In this document: positions 8,375 to 17,341 of the stretch, one piece after another
Layout: every line of letters begins with the position of its first letter
Numbering within the stretch: position 1 is the stretch's first letter
Origin: Ensifer adhaerens
GTDB taxonomy: Bacteria; Pseudomonadota; Alphaproteobacteria; Rhizobiales; Rhizobiaceae
Length of the DNA stretch: 64,000 bases
Direction of reading: 5' to 3'
Assembly (NCBI RefSeq): GCF_028993555.1
Contig: NZ_CP118611.1
Location: 676,001-740,000 of the forward strand
Made by a program: the position numbers and the translations under genes
The notes under the pieces: model-generated
What the model saw: the letters and a program-made list of their open reading frames with translations, nothing else
Database searches by the model: none
Told to the model about the DNA's origin: nothing

Positions 8375-9163
8375 TCAATCGGTTGTCGGGGCCACGTCCG
8401 AGCCGGCCAGCGTCGACAGTTGCTCGGCGGTTTTCAAGAGCAGGACGATCGTTTCGGTGATATCCGGGGCCGTGGGCGCGTTGACCAGCGCGATGTAGGG
8501 CACGGTCAGCGCGGCGATGCCGCGACCATCAGGGCCCAGGATCGGTGCCGAGAGGTTATAGACGCCAGCCGTCTGTGCGCTTGCCATCATCTCGTAGCCG
8601 CGCTCGCGGATCTGGTCGAGCCGGGCGTAAAATTCCGGTCCGCGTACGACCTCATCTTTGCTCTTGGCATGTTCGGCGATCATCATCTCGCGCTCTTCGG
8701 CCGAGCGGAAGGCAAGAAGGATGTGGCCGGACCCGGTATCGAACAGGCTGATGTGCGATCCGACCCGGATCGAAATGCCCCAATAATCAGGCGCTTCCTG
8801 CTGGGCAATGACCACGGCCGAACCGCGGTCGAACACGGCGAGGTGGTTTGCCTGCTTCGAGCGCTGCGCCAGGTCGCGCATCAACGGTGTTGCGTAGGAA
8901 GCGAGCCTGCGAACCGGCGCATGCAGTTGCGAAAGACCGAACAGCTTTAGTGTCAGGGAATAGCGATCGCCGTCGATGCGGGTGACGTAGCCGCGCCGCA
9001 CGAGCCGGTCGAGCATCCGGTAGAACTCGTTGGGGCTGCGGTTCAGGCGCTTGGAAATCTCCGCCTGCGTCAGGCCGCCGTCGACGCTGGCGAGCAACTC
9101 GAGAATGTCGAGCCCCTTGTCGAGGGCGGGTGCGCGATAGCGGTCAGACTCTTCGGTGTCCAT
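8375..9163 (-). CDS. IclR-family transcriptional regulator
   Basis: The ATG at 9163 is chosen because AAGGAGG lies just upstream; the frame extends to 9217 without a better signal. The 262-residue protein has an N-terminal winged helix (LDKGLDILELLASVDGGLT, then SKRLNRSPNEFYRMLDRL) and a C-terminal GAF-like IclR effector domain (SHISLFDTGSGHILLAF and later NLSAPILGPDG). IclR proteins sense small carbon acids or sugars. Its position between the lactonase and the divergent uptake operon makes it the likely local regulator of both. Candidate sites are the repeats at 8323-8352 and 9182-9266. Confidence 0.9.
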   Translation of the reverse strand: MDTEESDRYRAPALDKGLDILELLASVDGGLTQAEISKRLNRSPNEFYRMLDRLVRRGYVTRIDGDRYSLTLKLFGLSQLHAPVRRLASYATPLMRDLAQRSKQANHLAVFDRGSAVVIAQQEAPDYWGISIRVGSHISLFDTGSGHILLAFRSAEEREMMIAEHAKSKDEVVRGPEFYARLDQIRERGYEMMASAQTAGVYNLSAPILGPDGRGIAALTVPYIALVNAPTAPDITETIVLLLKTAEQLSTLAGSDVAPTTD

Positions 9164-9181
9164 GCAGCCTCCTTGGTGAAT

Positions 9182-9266
9182 ATTCATATCCATATACGCA
9201 GACAAAGGCCCCGACAAAGGAAAGTTCTCCCTTGACGCCCGATGAATTTGTTGTTTGTATATGAAT
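9182..9266. promoter_or_regulatory. Divergent promoter region between iclR and the sugar operon
   Basis: ATTCATAT at 9182-9189 and its inverted copy ATATGAAT at 9259-9266 flank the intergenic core. A TTGACG at 9232-9237 is a possible -35 for the rightward operon, but the best TATATG downstream is about 20 bases away, longer than usual. An activator-dependent promoter bound by the IclR regulator would fit this weak spacing. This is inference from motif layout only. Confidence 0.35.
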
Positions 9267-9327
9267 TAGTTTCTCATACATGAGAACGTCATGCCGGGAA
9301 GAGGGCATGAACCAGGGAGGAGTGGAT

Positions 9328-10647
9328 ATGGAAAGGCTGCTTGCCGGCGTCTCTGCCGGTGTCGTCATGCTTGCCTGTGCGATGGGGGCGGCCAGTGCCG
9401 CTGATCTGCCCGGCAAGTTTGAAGGCGTCACGATCGACGCCAAGCTGATCGGCGGACAGCAATACGAAAAGCTTTACGAGCGTATCGGTGAGTGGGAGAA
9501 GGCGACCGGCGCCAAGGTCAACATCCTGTCGAAGAAGAACCACTTCGAGCTCGACAAGGAGATCAAGTCGGATATCGCGACCGGCGGCGTCAGCTGGTGC
9601 GTGGGTTCCAACCATTCGTCTTTCGCTCCGCAATATCCTGACATCTACACCGACCTGCTCGCGCTTCTGCCGCCGGATGAGATCGCCAAGTTCGTGCCGG
9701 CACTGATCGATGCCTCGACACTCGACGGCAAGCTGGTGATGCTGCCGCGCGCCCAGTTCGACGTTTCGGCCCTTTACTACCAGAAGAGCCTTTACCAGGA
9801 CGAAGCCAAGAAGACCGCCTTCAAGGCGAAGTACGGCTACGACCTAGCGCCGCCGGACACCTGGGCTCAGGTCAGCGATCAGGCCGAGTTCTTCGCCGCG
9901 CCGCCGAATTTCTACGGCACGCAGTTTGCCGGCAAGGAAGAGGCGATCAACGGTCGCTTCTATGAAATGCTGGTAGCTGAAGGCGGCGAGTATCTCGACA
10001 AGGACGGCCGCCCTGCCTTCAATTCGGAAGCGGGCGTGCGCGCGCTCGACTGGTTCGTCAAGCTCTACAAGGACAAGGCGGTGCCGCCGGGCACGACCAA
10101 CTATCTCTGGGATGACCTCGGCCAGGGCTTCGCCTCGGGCTCGATCGCCCTCAATCTCGACTGGCCTGGCTGGGCGAGCTTCTTCAACGACCCGAAGTCC
10201 TCCAAGGTCGCCGGCAATGTCGGCGTGAAGGTGCAGCCGGCCGGTTCTTCCGGCAAGCGCACCGGCTGGTCGGGCCATCACGGCTTCTCGGTGACCGAAG
10301 ATTGCGCCAACAAGGAAGCGGCCGCCTCGCTCGTCTGGTGGCTGACCAACGAGGACAGCCAGAAACTGGAATCGGCTGCCGGCCCGCTGCCGACCCGGAC
10401 TGCCGTCTGGGAATACAACATCAAGGAAGCCGCGGGCGACGCCTACAAGACCGAAGTGCTGCAGGCATTCCAGGAAGCCGCCAAGCACGCCTTCCCGGTT
10501 CCGAAAACGGCGGAGTGGATCGAAATCTCCAACGCCGTCTATCCGGAACTGCAGGCCGCCATCCTCGGCGACAAGACGTCGAAGGAAGCGCTCGATGCCG
10601 CCGCCGCAAAGGCGACCGGCATTCTGGAAGACGCCGGCAAGCTCTGA
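9328..10647 (+). CDS. ABC sugar transporter, periplasmic solute-binding protein
   Basis: The ATG at 9328 follows GGAGGAG; the frame is open upstream to 9280 but has no better start. The first 24 residues are a clear signal peptide ending in GAASA before ADLPG. The mature protein has the family 1 (carbohydrate) binding-protein layout, for example GFASGSIALNLDWPGW and the C-terminal PLPTRTAVW. It delivers the sugar to the permease pair encoded downstream. It is the first gene of a ten-gene run with short gaps; the 81-bp gap to the first permease often separates a highly expressed binding-protein gene. Confidence 0.92.
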   Translation: MERLLAGVSAGVVMLACAMGAASAADLPGKFEGVTIDAKLIGGQQYEKLYERIGEWEKATGAKVNILSKKNHFELDKEIKSDIATGGVSWCVGSNHSSFAPQYPDIYTDLLALLPPDEIAKFVPALIDASTLDGKLVMLPRAQFDVSALYYQKSLYQDEAKKTAFKAKYGYDLAPPDTWAQVSDQAEFFAAPPNFYGTQFAGKEEAINGRFYEMLVAEGGEYLDKDGRPAFNSEAGVRALDWFVKLYKDKAVPPGTTNYLWDDLGQGFASGSIALNLDWPGWASFFNDPKSSKVAGNVGVKVQPAGSSGKRTGWSGHHGFSVTEDCANKEAAASLVWWLTNEDSQKLESAAGPLPTRTAVWEYNIKEAAGDAYKTEVLQAFQEAAKHAFPVPKTAEWIEISNAVYPELQAAILGDKTSKEALDAAAAKATGILEDAGKL

Positions 10648-10728
10648 ACGTGACCAAAGAGGCGGCGCCGATGCCTTGAAGGCGCCGGTGCCGCCTCAGC
10701 CATTTCATGCCATCCTCAGGACTGCCCG

Positions 10729-11625
10729 ATGAAGCTCAAGAAATTGTCAGCACCGGCCTTGCTTCTGCTCCCGGCCTTCGTCGTGCTCGCGGCGGTGATC
10801 GTCTTGCCGCTCTTGTTTTCCTTCTATTCGAGCTTTACGCCGTTTCGCCTGACGAAGCCCGAGACGCTGTGGGTCTTCGTCGGCCTGCGCAACTACGCGA
10901 CTGTTCTTGGCAATGCCGAGTTCTGGGTCGCCTTTGGCCGCACCGTTCTGTTGCTCACGGTGGCGCTCAACGCCGAGATGCTGCTTGGTCTCGGCCTGGC
11001 TCTGCTCGTCAACAAGGCGACCCATGGCCAGCGCCTACTGCGCACCGCGATGATGTTTCCGATGATGTTCTCGCCGGTGCTGGTCGGCTTCCAGTTCAAG
11101 TTCCTGTTCAACGACAATATCGGCTTCGTAAACAATGCGCTGCAATCGCTGGGGCTCACAGACCAGGCGATCCCTTGGTTGATCGACGGCAATCTCGCAC
11201 TCCTCTCGATCATCATCGCCGAAGTGTGGTCCTCGACCGCGGTCTTTGCGATCCTCATTCTTGCCGGCCTGCTCGCCATGCCGAAGGACCCGGTCGAGGC
11301 CGCCCATGTCGACGGCTGCACGCCGTGGCAGACCTTCCGCTACGTCACCTGGCCCTATCTCATGCCGTTCGCCTTTATCGCCATGACGATCCGTTCGCTC
11401 GACGTGGCGCGGGCCTATGACATCGTCAAGATTATGACCGACGGCGGCCCGGCCAAGCGCACCGAGCTTCTCTGGACGCTCGTCGGCCGCACGGCCTATG
11501 CCGACGCGCGCATGGGGCTTGCCAACGCCATGGCCTATGTCGCGATCCTGCTTTCGATCGTCTTCACCGTCTATTTCTTCCGCAAGCTCGCCGCGGCGCG
11601 CCAGCAGATCGGAGCCGAGTGGTAA
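10729..11625 (+). CDS. ABC sugar transporter permease (MalF/UgpA type)
   Basis: A 298-residue inner-membrane protein with about six hydrophobic segments. The EAA-type loop that docks the ATPase reads EAAHVDGCTPWQTFRYVTWP. The early LPAFVVLAAVIVLPLLFSF is typical of MalF/UgpA-like sugar permeases. Its TAA overlaps the ATG of the second permease (TAATG), so translation is coupled. It forms the channel with the 11625-12491 product for the sugar bound by the 9328-10647 protein. Confidence 0.93.
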   Translation: MKLKKLSAPALLLLPAFVVLAAVIVLPLLFSFYSSFTPFRLTKPETLWVFVGLRNYATVLGNAEFWVAFGRTVLLLTVALNAEMLLGLGLALLVNKATHGQRLLRTAMMFPMMFSPVLVGFQFKFLFNDNIGFVNNALQSLGLTDQAIPWLIDGNLALLSIIIAEVWSSTAVFAILILAGLLAMPKDPVEAAHVDGCTPWQTFRYVTWPYLMPFAFIAMTIRSLDVARAYDIVKIMTDGGPAKRTELLWTLVGRTAYADARMGLANAMAYVAILLSIVFTVYFFRKLAAARQQIGAEW

Positions 11626-12491
11626 TGGATATCAACGCTTCGCACCGCCTGCGCCGCCGCTTCCTGAAAGTCGCGCACCTGATCGGCCTGTTTCTCGCCA
11701 TGGCCGTGATCTGCCTGCCGGGTCTGTGGATCGTGCTGTCGTCGCTGCGACCGACCGTCGAGATCATGGCAAAACCGCCGGTCTGGATCCCCGAGAGCAT
11801 CTCGCTCGATGCCTATCGCGCCATGTTCTCGGGCGCGGGGCAGGGTGGCGTTCCCGTCTGGGATTATTTCCGGAACTCTCTGATCATCTCGGTGACGTCG
11901 ACGGTAATCGCGCTCGCGATCGGCATGGCCGGTGGCTACGCCTTTGCCCGCTATCGCTTCAAGGCGAAATCGGCGATCTTCCTCGGCTTCATGCTGACGC
12001 GGGCCGTGCCGGGCATAGCGCTGTCGCTGCCGCTCTTCATGCTCTACGCCCGCACCGGCATCATCGACACGCACTTTTCGCTGATCCTGACCTATGTGGC
12101 GCTCAACGTGCCCTTCACCATCTGGCTGATCGACGGCTTTTTCCGCCAGGTGCCGAAGGATCTGGCCGAAGCGGCCCAGATCGATGGCTGCACGCCGTGG
12201 CAGGCCTTCTGGCAAGTGGAGTTTCCGCTGGCCGGTCCCGGCATTGCGTCCGCCGGCATCTTTGCGTTCCTGACGTCCTGGAACGAGTACGCGCTCGCCT
12301 CGCAGATCACCCGCTCGGTCAACTCCAAGACCCTGCCGGTCGGTCTTCTCGACTACACCGCCGAATTCACCATCGACTGGCGCGGCATGTGCGCACTGGC
12401 CGTGGTCATGATCATTCCGGCGCTGACCCTTACCTTCATCATTCAGAAGCACCTCGTCTCGGGTCTCACCTTCGGCGCGGTGAAAGGATAA
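11625..12491 (+). CDS. ABC sugar transporter permease (MalG/UgpE type)
   Basis: A 288-residue permease starting at the ATG overlapping the previous stop. It has an N-terminal membrane segment (FLAMAVICLPGLWIVLSSL), further hydrophobic spans, and the docking loop EAAQIDGCTPWQAFWQVEFP. It ends in a short cytoplasmic tail (HLVSGLTFGAVKG) characteristic of MalG-type permeases. It pairs with the upstream permease, and the ATPase gene follows after 6 bp. Confidence 0.93.
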   Translation: MDINASHRLRRRFLKVAHLIGLFLAMAVICLPGLWIVLSSLRPTVEIMAKPPVWIPESISLDAYRAMFSGAGQGGVPVWDYFRNSLIISVTSTVIALAIGMAGGYAFARYRFKAKSAIFLGFMLTRAVPGIALSLPLFMLYARTGIIDTHFSLILTYVALNVPFTIWLIDGFFRQVPKDLAEAAQIDGCTPWQAFWQVEFPLAGPGIASAGIFAFLTSWNEYALASQITRSVNSKTLPVGLLDYTAEFTIDWRGMCALAVVMIIPALTLTFIIQKHLVSGLTFGAVKG

Positions 12492-12497
12492 TCGTTC

Positions 12498-13595
12498 ATG
12501 GCTCCTGTCACCCTCAGGAAACTGGTCAAGCGCTACGGCGCGCTCGAGGTCGTCCACGGCATCGATCTCGAAGTGAAGGACCGCGAGTTCATCGCACTCG
12601 TCGGCCCGTCCGGCTGCGGCAAGTCGACGACGCTGCGCATGATCGCCGGCCTCGAGGACGTCAGCGACGGCGCGATCGAGATCGGCGGCCGCAAGGTCAA
12701 CGACCTGCCGCCGCGCGCCCGCAACATTTCCATGGTGTTCCAGTCCTATGCGCTTTATCCGCATATGACGGTCGCCGAGAACATGGGCTTCTCGCTCAAG
12801 ATCGCCGGGCGATCGGCCGAGGACATCAAGGCGCGGGTCGACGAGGCGGCGGCCATCCTCGACCTCGGCCACCTGCTCGAACGCCGGCCGTCGCAGCTCT
12901 CCGGCGGCCAGCGCCAGCGCGTCGCCATGGGCCGCGCGATCGTGCGCCAACCGGACGTCTTCCTCTTCGACGAGCCGCTGTCGAACCTCGACGCCAAGCT
13001 CAGGACGCAGGTGCGCACCGAGATCAAGAAGCTGCATGCCCGTATGCAGGCAACGATGATCTACGTCACCCACGACCAGGTCGAGGCGATGACGCTTTCC
13101 GATCGCATCGTCATCATGCGCGACGGCTACATCGAGCAGGTGGGCACACCGGAAGAGGTGTTCCAGCGCCCGGCCACCAAGTTCGTCGCCGGCTTCATCG
13201 GCTCGCCGCCGATGAACATGGACGAGGCGATCGTCGACAACGGCGCACTCACCTTTGCAAGCGGCGCGCGCCTGCCGATCCCGCCGCGCTTCGCCAAGGC
13301 GTTGCGCCCCGGCCAGAAGGTGACGTTCGGCCTCAGGCCCGACGATATCTATCCGAGTGGCCACGGCCTGCATGCCGGCGACCCGGCGGCCGTGCACGAG
13401 GTCGAACTGCCGGTGTCGATCACCGAACCGCTCGGCAACGAGACACTGGTCTTCATCCAGTTCAACGGTCGAGACTGGGTGTCGCGCATGCTCAATCCGC
13501 GTCCGCTTGGCTCGGGCGAAAAGGTGCGCATGAGTTTCGACCTCTCACGCGCCCATCTCTTCGACATCGATACCGGCAAGGCTCTGGAAGGCTGA
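12498..13595 (+). CDS. ABC sugar transporter ATP-binding protein (UgpC/MsmK type)
   Basis: A 365-residue ATPase with all catalytic motifs: Walker A GPSGCGKST, signature LSGGQRQRVAMGRA, Walker B VFLFDEPLSNLDAKL and the switch histidine in YVTHDQ. The C-terminal third is the TOBE/OB regulatory domain usual in carbohydrate importers. AAGGA precedes the ATG. It powers the permease pair and completes the importer. A mandelate racemase-like gene begins two bases after its stop, linking transport and catabolism in one transcript. Confidence 0.94.
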   Translation: MAPVTLRKLVKRYGALEVVHGIDLEVKDREFIALVGPSGCGKSTTLRMIAGLEDVSDGAIEIGGRKVNDLPPRARNISMVFQSYALYPHMTVAENMGFSLKIAGRSAEDIKARVDEAAAILDLGHLLERRPSQLSGGQRQRVAMGRAIVRQPDVFLFDEPLSNLDAKLRTQVRTEIKKLHARMQATMIYVTHDQVEAMTLSDRIVIMRDGYIEQVGTPEEVFQRPATKFVAGFIGSPPMNMDEAIVDNGALTFASGARLPIPPRFAKALRPGQKVTFGLRPDDIYPSGHGLHAGDPAAVHEVELPVSITEPLGNETLVFIQFNGRDWVSRMLNPRPLGSGEKVRMSFDLSRAHLFDIDTGKALEG

Positions 13596-13596
13596 C

Positions 13597-14709
13597 ATGG
13601 CAAGAATTGAGAAAATCGAACTGCGCATGGTCGACCTGCCGCCAAAGGTGAAGCGGACCGATGCGATCCAGAGCTTCGTCAGCCAGGAAACACCCATCGT
13701 CACCATCACCGACAGCGATGGCGCGACCGGCACGGGCTACAGCTACACGATCGGCACCGGCGGTTCGTCGGTGATGCGGCTTCTCTCCGATCACCTGGTG
13801 CCTTATTTGATTGGCGAGGATGCCGATTGCATCGAGGCGATCTGGCACAAAATGGAGTTTGCGACGCACGCGACGACCATCGGCGCGATTACCGCGCTGG
13901 CGCTGGCGGCCGTCGACACAGCCCTTTGGGACCTGCGCGCCAGGAAGCAGAAGCTGCCGCTCTGGAAGCTCGCCGGCGGCGCCAAGGACAGTTGCCCGCT
14001 CTACACCACCGAGGGAGGCTGGCTGCATATCGAGAAGGAAGCGCTGGTCGAGGATGCGCTGGCCGCCAAGGCCAAGGGGTTCTCCGGCTCGAAGGTGAAG
14101 ATCGGCAAGCCGCACGGCTCGGAGGACTATGATCGTCTGTCGGCGATGCGCAAGGCGCTCGGCGACGGCTTCGAGATCATGACCGACTGCAACCAGGGCT
14201 TCACCGTCGACGAGGCGATCCGCCGGGCGTCACGGTTGAAGGAGCTCGACCTTGCCTGGATCGAGGAGCCGCTGCCAGCCGACGATCTCGACGGCCATAT
14301 CCGGCTGACGCGCTCGACGCCGACGCCGATTGCGGTTGGTGAATCCATGTACTCGATCCGCCATTTCCGTGAATACATGCAAAAGGGCGCCTGCTCGATC
14401 GTGCAGGTCGATGTCGCCCGCATCGGCGGCATCACGCCCTGGCTGAAGGTTGCGCATGCGGCCGAAGCCTTCGACATTCCGGTCTGCCCGCACTTCCTGA
14501 TGGAGCTGCATGTCAGCCTCGTCTGCGCCGTGCCCAACGGCAAGTATGTCGAGTACATTCCGCAGCTCGACGACCTGACGACTAAGGGCATGGAGATCAA
14601 GAACGGCCGCGCCATGGCGCCATCGGAACCGGGCATCGGCATTTCCTGGGACTGGGATGCCGTTGGCGCCCGCTCGATCGACGAATTCACCCGCGAGTTT
14701 CGCAAGTAG
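13597..14709 (+). CDS. Enolase-superfamily (mandelate racemase/muconate lactonizing subgroup) enzyme
   Basis: A 370-residue enzyme with the full mandelate-racemase active-site set: K166-V-K168, metal ligands D197 (MTDCNQ), E223 (WIEEPL) and E249 (GES), and the general base H299 in CPHFLMELH. The intact KxK motif and histidine predict acid-sugar dehydratase or epimerase chemistry at the carbon next to a carboxylate. The operon encodes a second, clearly different member (18207-19484), so this one probably handles another stereoisomer or a side substrate. It lies between the ATPase and the mutarotase, and GGAAGG precedes its ATG. Confidence 0.85.
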   Translation: MARIEKIELRMVDLPPKVKRTDAIQSFVSQETPIVTITDSDGATGTGYSYTIGTGGSSVMRLLSDHLVPYLIGEDADCIEAIWHKMEFATHATTIGAITALALAAVDTALWDLRARKQKLPLWKLAGGAKDSCPLYTTEGGWLHIEKEALVEDALAAKAKGFSGSKVKIGKPHGSEDYDRLSAMRKALGDGFEIMTDCNQGFTVDEAIRRASRLKELDLAWIEEPLPADDLDGHIRLTRSTPTPIAVGESMYSIRHFREYMQKGACSIVQVDVARIGGITPWLKVAHAAEAFDIPVCPHFLMELHVSLVCAVPNGKYVEYIPQLDDLTTKGMEIKNGRAMAPSEPGIGISWDWDAVGARSIDEFTREFRK

Positions 14710-14720
14710 GGGAGGTCATC

Positions 14721-15050
14721 ATGCAACGCATGGGAATGGTGATCGGCCTCGAAGCGTCGAAGGTCGCCGAATACAAGGCCTTGCATGCCGCCGTCTGGCC
14801 GGAGATCCTCGCGCTGATCTCCGAATGCAACGTCACCAACTATTCGATCTTCCTGAAGGAGCCCGAGAACCTGCTGTTCGGCTACTGGGAATATGTCGGC
14901 TCGGACTTCGCAGCCGACATGGCAAAGATGGCGGCGCACCCGAAGAACCAAAAATGGTGGTCGGTCTGCATGCCTTGCCAGAAGCCGCTTGAGACGAGAC
15001 AAGAAGGCGAGTGGTGGGCGATGATGGAAGAGGTTTTCCATCATGGCTGA
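14721..15050 (+). CDS. L-rhamnose/L-fucose mutarotase family protein (DUF718)
   Basis: A 109-residue protein of the RhaM family. It carries the conserved histidine in the early segment KALHAAVWPEIL, NYSIFLKEPENLLFGYWEY in the middle and WW near the C-terminal end. The family interconverts the alpha and beta anomers of 6-deoxyhexoses such as L-rhamnose and L-fucose. A perfect GGGGAGG lies before the ATG. Its last eight bases overlap the next gene. It points to a 6-deoxyhexose as the imported substrate. Confidence 0.88.
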   Translation: MQRMGMVIGLEASKVAEYKALHAAVWPEILALISECNVTNYSIFLKEPENLLFGYWEYVGSDFAADMAKMAAHPKNQKWWSVCMPCQKPLETRQEGEWWAMMEEVFHHG

Positions 15051-16122
15051 TGACTTCGATCCTGGTACACTCAGGCAGTGGTGGCCGAAGCCGAGCAATC
15101 CGCGGCCGATCGTCATCTTCGGCGCTGGCAGCATCGTCGGCGACGCGCATCTGCCAGCCTATCGCAAGGCCGGTTTCCCGGTTGCCGGGATTTATGATCC
15201 GGACCATGCCAAGGCGTTTCAGCTTGCTGAAAGCTGGGGTATTCGCGCCTATCGGACCGAAGACGAAGCGCTTGCGGTGCCGGGCGCCATCTTCGACCTC
15301 GCGACGCCGCCCGCCGCCCATGCCACGATCCTTGGCCGGTTGCCGGTGGGGGCTGCCGCACTGATCCAGAAGCCCATGGGGTCGGATCTCACAGCCGCAA
15401 CTGAAATTCTGGAAATCTGCCGCGCGCGCAAGCTTAAGGCCGCTGTCAACTTCCAGCTCCGCTTCGCGCCGATGATGCTGGCGCTGAAGGATGCGATCGC
15501 CAGGGGATATCTCGGCGAGGTCGTGGATTTCGACGCCTGGCTGGCGCTTGCGACCCCGTGGGGTCTTTGGCCGTTCCTGAAAGGCCTGCCGCGGATCGAG
15601 ATCGCCATGCACTCGATCCACTATCTGGATCTGGTGCGCGGCCTGCTCGGCAATCCGTTGGGCGTGCATGCCAAGACGATCGGCCATCCGAACCACGAGG
15701 TCGCGCAGACGCGCACGGCGGCGATCCTCGACTACGGCGATCGCGTGCGCTGCGTGCTCTCGGTCAATCACGACCATGATTTCGGCCGCAAGTTCCAGGC
15801 CTGCGAATTCCGCATATCCGGCACCTCGGGTGCGGCCTACGTCAAGCTCGGCGTCAACCTCGACTATCCGCGCGGCGAGCCCGACGAACTCTGGATCCGG
15901 CCGGCGGGTGCTGCCGACTGGGTTGCCGTGCCGCTTGAAGGTGCCTGGTTCCCCGACGCCTTCGCCAACCGCATGGCCAACCTGCAGCGGTTCGCAGCCG
16001 GCGAGGACGAAGCACTGATCGGCTCGGCCGAAGACGCCTGGCAGACGATGGCCCTCGTCGAGGCCGCCTATCAATCAAGTGCTGCGCCGGCAACGGCGAT
16101 CGCGCCACTTCCGGGACGCTGA
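15043..16122 (+). CDS. Gfo/Idh/MocA-family NAD(P)-dependent sugar dehydrogenase
   Basis: A 359-residue protein with an N-terminal Rossmann fold ([19 protein letters not shown]). The expected catalytic lysine sits in ALIQKPMG, and the C-terminal alpha/beta domain contains [11 protein letters not shown]. In this operon it is the only candidate for oxidation of the free sugar to the lactone that the 7462-8298 lactonase would open. Known L-fucose dehydrogenases are often SDR or aldo-keto reductases, so use of a Gfo/Idh/MocA enzyme would be a variation; that assignment is inference. It overlaps the mutarotase gene by eight bases. Confidence 0.85.
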   Translation: MADDFDPGTLRQWWPKPSNPRPIVIFGAGSIVGDAHLPAYRKAGFPVAGIYDPDHAKAFQLAESWGIRAYRTEDEALAVPGAIFDLATPPAAHATILGRLPVGAAALIQKPMGSDLTAATEILEICRARKLKAAVNFQLRFAPMMLALKDAIARGYLGEVVDFDAWLALATPWGLWPFLKGLPRIEIAMHSIHYLDLVRGLLGNPLGVHAKTIGHPNHEVAQTRTAAILDYGDRVRCVLSVNHDHDFGRKFQACEFRISGTSGAAYVKLGVNLDYPRGEPDELWIRPAGAADWVAVPLEGAWFPDAFANRMANLQRFAAGEDEALIGSAEDAWQTMALVEAAYQSSAAPATAIAPLPGR

Positions 16123-16123
16123 C

Positions 16124-16570
16124 ATGTCAGAGCAGATCATCCACTTCGAAGACTACGAATTGGGGCATGAGCGCCTGACGACAGGCCGCACCATCACCGA
16201 GACCGACTTCGTCGTTCACGCCGGCCACACCGGCGATTTCTTTCCGCACCACATGGATGCGGAATTTGCCAGGACCCTGCCGGGCGGCCAGCGCATCGCC
16301 CATGGCACCATGATCTTTTCGATTGGCGTCGGTCTCACCGCATCGCTGATCAATCCGGTTGCCTTTTCCTACGGCTATGATCGTCTGCGCTTCGTGCGTC
16401 CGGTCCATATCGGCGATACGATCCGCACCCGCGTGACGATCTCGGCCAAGGAGGACGATCCGAAGCGGCCGAACGCAGGTCGCGTGGTGGAACGGTTAGA
16501 AGTCATCAACCAGCGTGGCGAGGTCGTCCTCGCCGCCGACCATATCCTGGTCGTCGAACGCAAAGCATGA
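16124..16570 (+). CDS. MaoC-like hotdog-fold protein in the sugar operon
   Basis: The ATG at 16124 begins one base after the previous stop and gives 148 residues. The sequence has [29 protein letters not shown] and [10 protein letters not shown], the hotdog-fold signature of MaoC-like hydratases; the DFFPHH segment carries the expected catalytic Asp/His. It is a paralogue of the protein at 1496-2047. A CoA-ester hydratase has no obvious step in the known fucose route, so it may dehydrate a keto-acid intermediate or serve a neighbouring pathway. Confidence 0.8.
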   Translation: MSEQIIHFEDYELGHERLTTGRTITETDFVVHAGHTGDFFPHHMDAEFARTLPGGQRIAHGTMIFSIGVGLTASLINPVAFSYGYDRLRFVRPVHIGDTIRTRVTISAKEDDPKRPNAGRVVERLEVINQRGEVVLAADHILVVERKA

Positions 16571-16580
16571 GGGATCGAGA

Positions 16581-17315
16581 ATGACAGCGGATCTTAAAGG
16601 CAAGGTCGTCCTGATTACGGCCGCCGCCCAAGGAATCGGCCGCGCTTCGGCGCTCGCCTTCGTCAGGGCAGGAGCCAAGGTACACGCGACCGATATCAAC
16701 GTTGACGCGCTTGCAGCGCTTGCCAAGGAGGCGGATGTCGAAACGCACCGGCTCGACGTGCTCGACACACAAGCCGTCGAAACGCTGGTGGCGAAGATCG
16801 GCGCCGTCGATGTGCTCTTCAACTGCGCCGGCTTCGTTCACGCCGGCTCGATCCTGGAGATGGAGGATTCGGATCTGGAGTTCGCCCTCGACCTCAACGT
16901 CAAGGCGATGATCCGCACCATTCGTGCGGTGCTTCCTGGCATGCTGGCGCGCAAGGATGGCGCGATCATCAACATGGCTTCGGTCGCATCCAGCATCAAG
17001 GGCGTGCCCAACCGCTTCGCCTATGGCGTCACCAAGGCGGCCGTCATTGGCCTCACCAAGGCTGTTGCCGCCGACTATGTGTCGCAGGGTATTCGCTGCA
17101 ACGCCATCTGCCCGGGTACGGTCGAGAGCCCGTCCCTGCAGGACCGCATGCGCGCGCAGGGTGACTATGAGACGGCGCGCGCCGCCTTCATCGCCCGCCA
17201 GCCGATGGGGCGCCTCGGCACCCCGGAAGAGATCGCTGACCTTGCGGTCCATCTTGCCGGCGCGACCTATACGACGGGCCAGGCCTATGCCATCGATGGC
17301 GGTTGGACCATCTGA
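16581..17315 (+). CDS. SDR-family dehydrogenase, probable 2-keto-3-deoxy-L-fuconate dehydrogenase
   Basis: The ATG at 16581 (244 aa) is preferred over the upstream frame, which overlaps the MaoC gene. Classical short-chain dehydrogenase features are present: TAAAQGIGRA for cofactor binding, NCAG, the catalytic YGVTK tyrosine and lysine, and CPGTVESP near the C-terminus. In the non-phosphorylated fucose pathway an SDR oxidises 2-keto-3-deoxy-L-fuconate to the 2,4-diketo acid. The next gene encodes the FAH-type hydrolase expected to cleave that product, which supports the assignment. Confidence 0.85.
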   Translation: MTADLKGKVVLITAAAQGIGRASALAFVRAGAKVHATDINVDALAALAKEADVETHRLDVLDTQAVETLVAKIGAVDVLFNCAGFVHAGSILEMEDSDLEFALDLNVKAMIRTIRAVLPGMLARKDGAIINMASVASSIKGVPNRFAYGVTKAAVIGLTKAVAADYVSQGIRCNAICPGTVESPSLQDRMRAQGDYETARAAFIARQPMGRLGTPEEIADLAVHLAGATYTTGQAYAIDGGWTI

Positions 17316-17341
17316 CAACACAGGAAGCAGGAAAGAAATCC

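Noticed and set aside
11571..13397. A 608-codon reverse-strand open frame
   Set aside because: It lies fully antisense to the permease and ATPase genes, whose motifs are unambiguous; such long shadows are common in GC-rich DNA.
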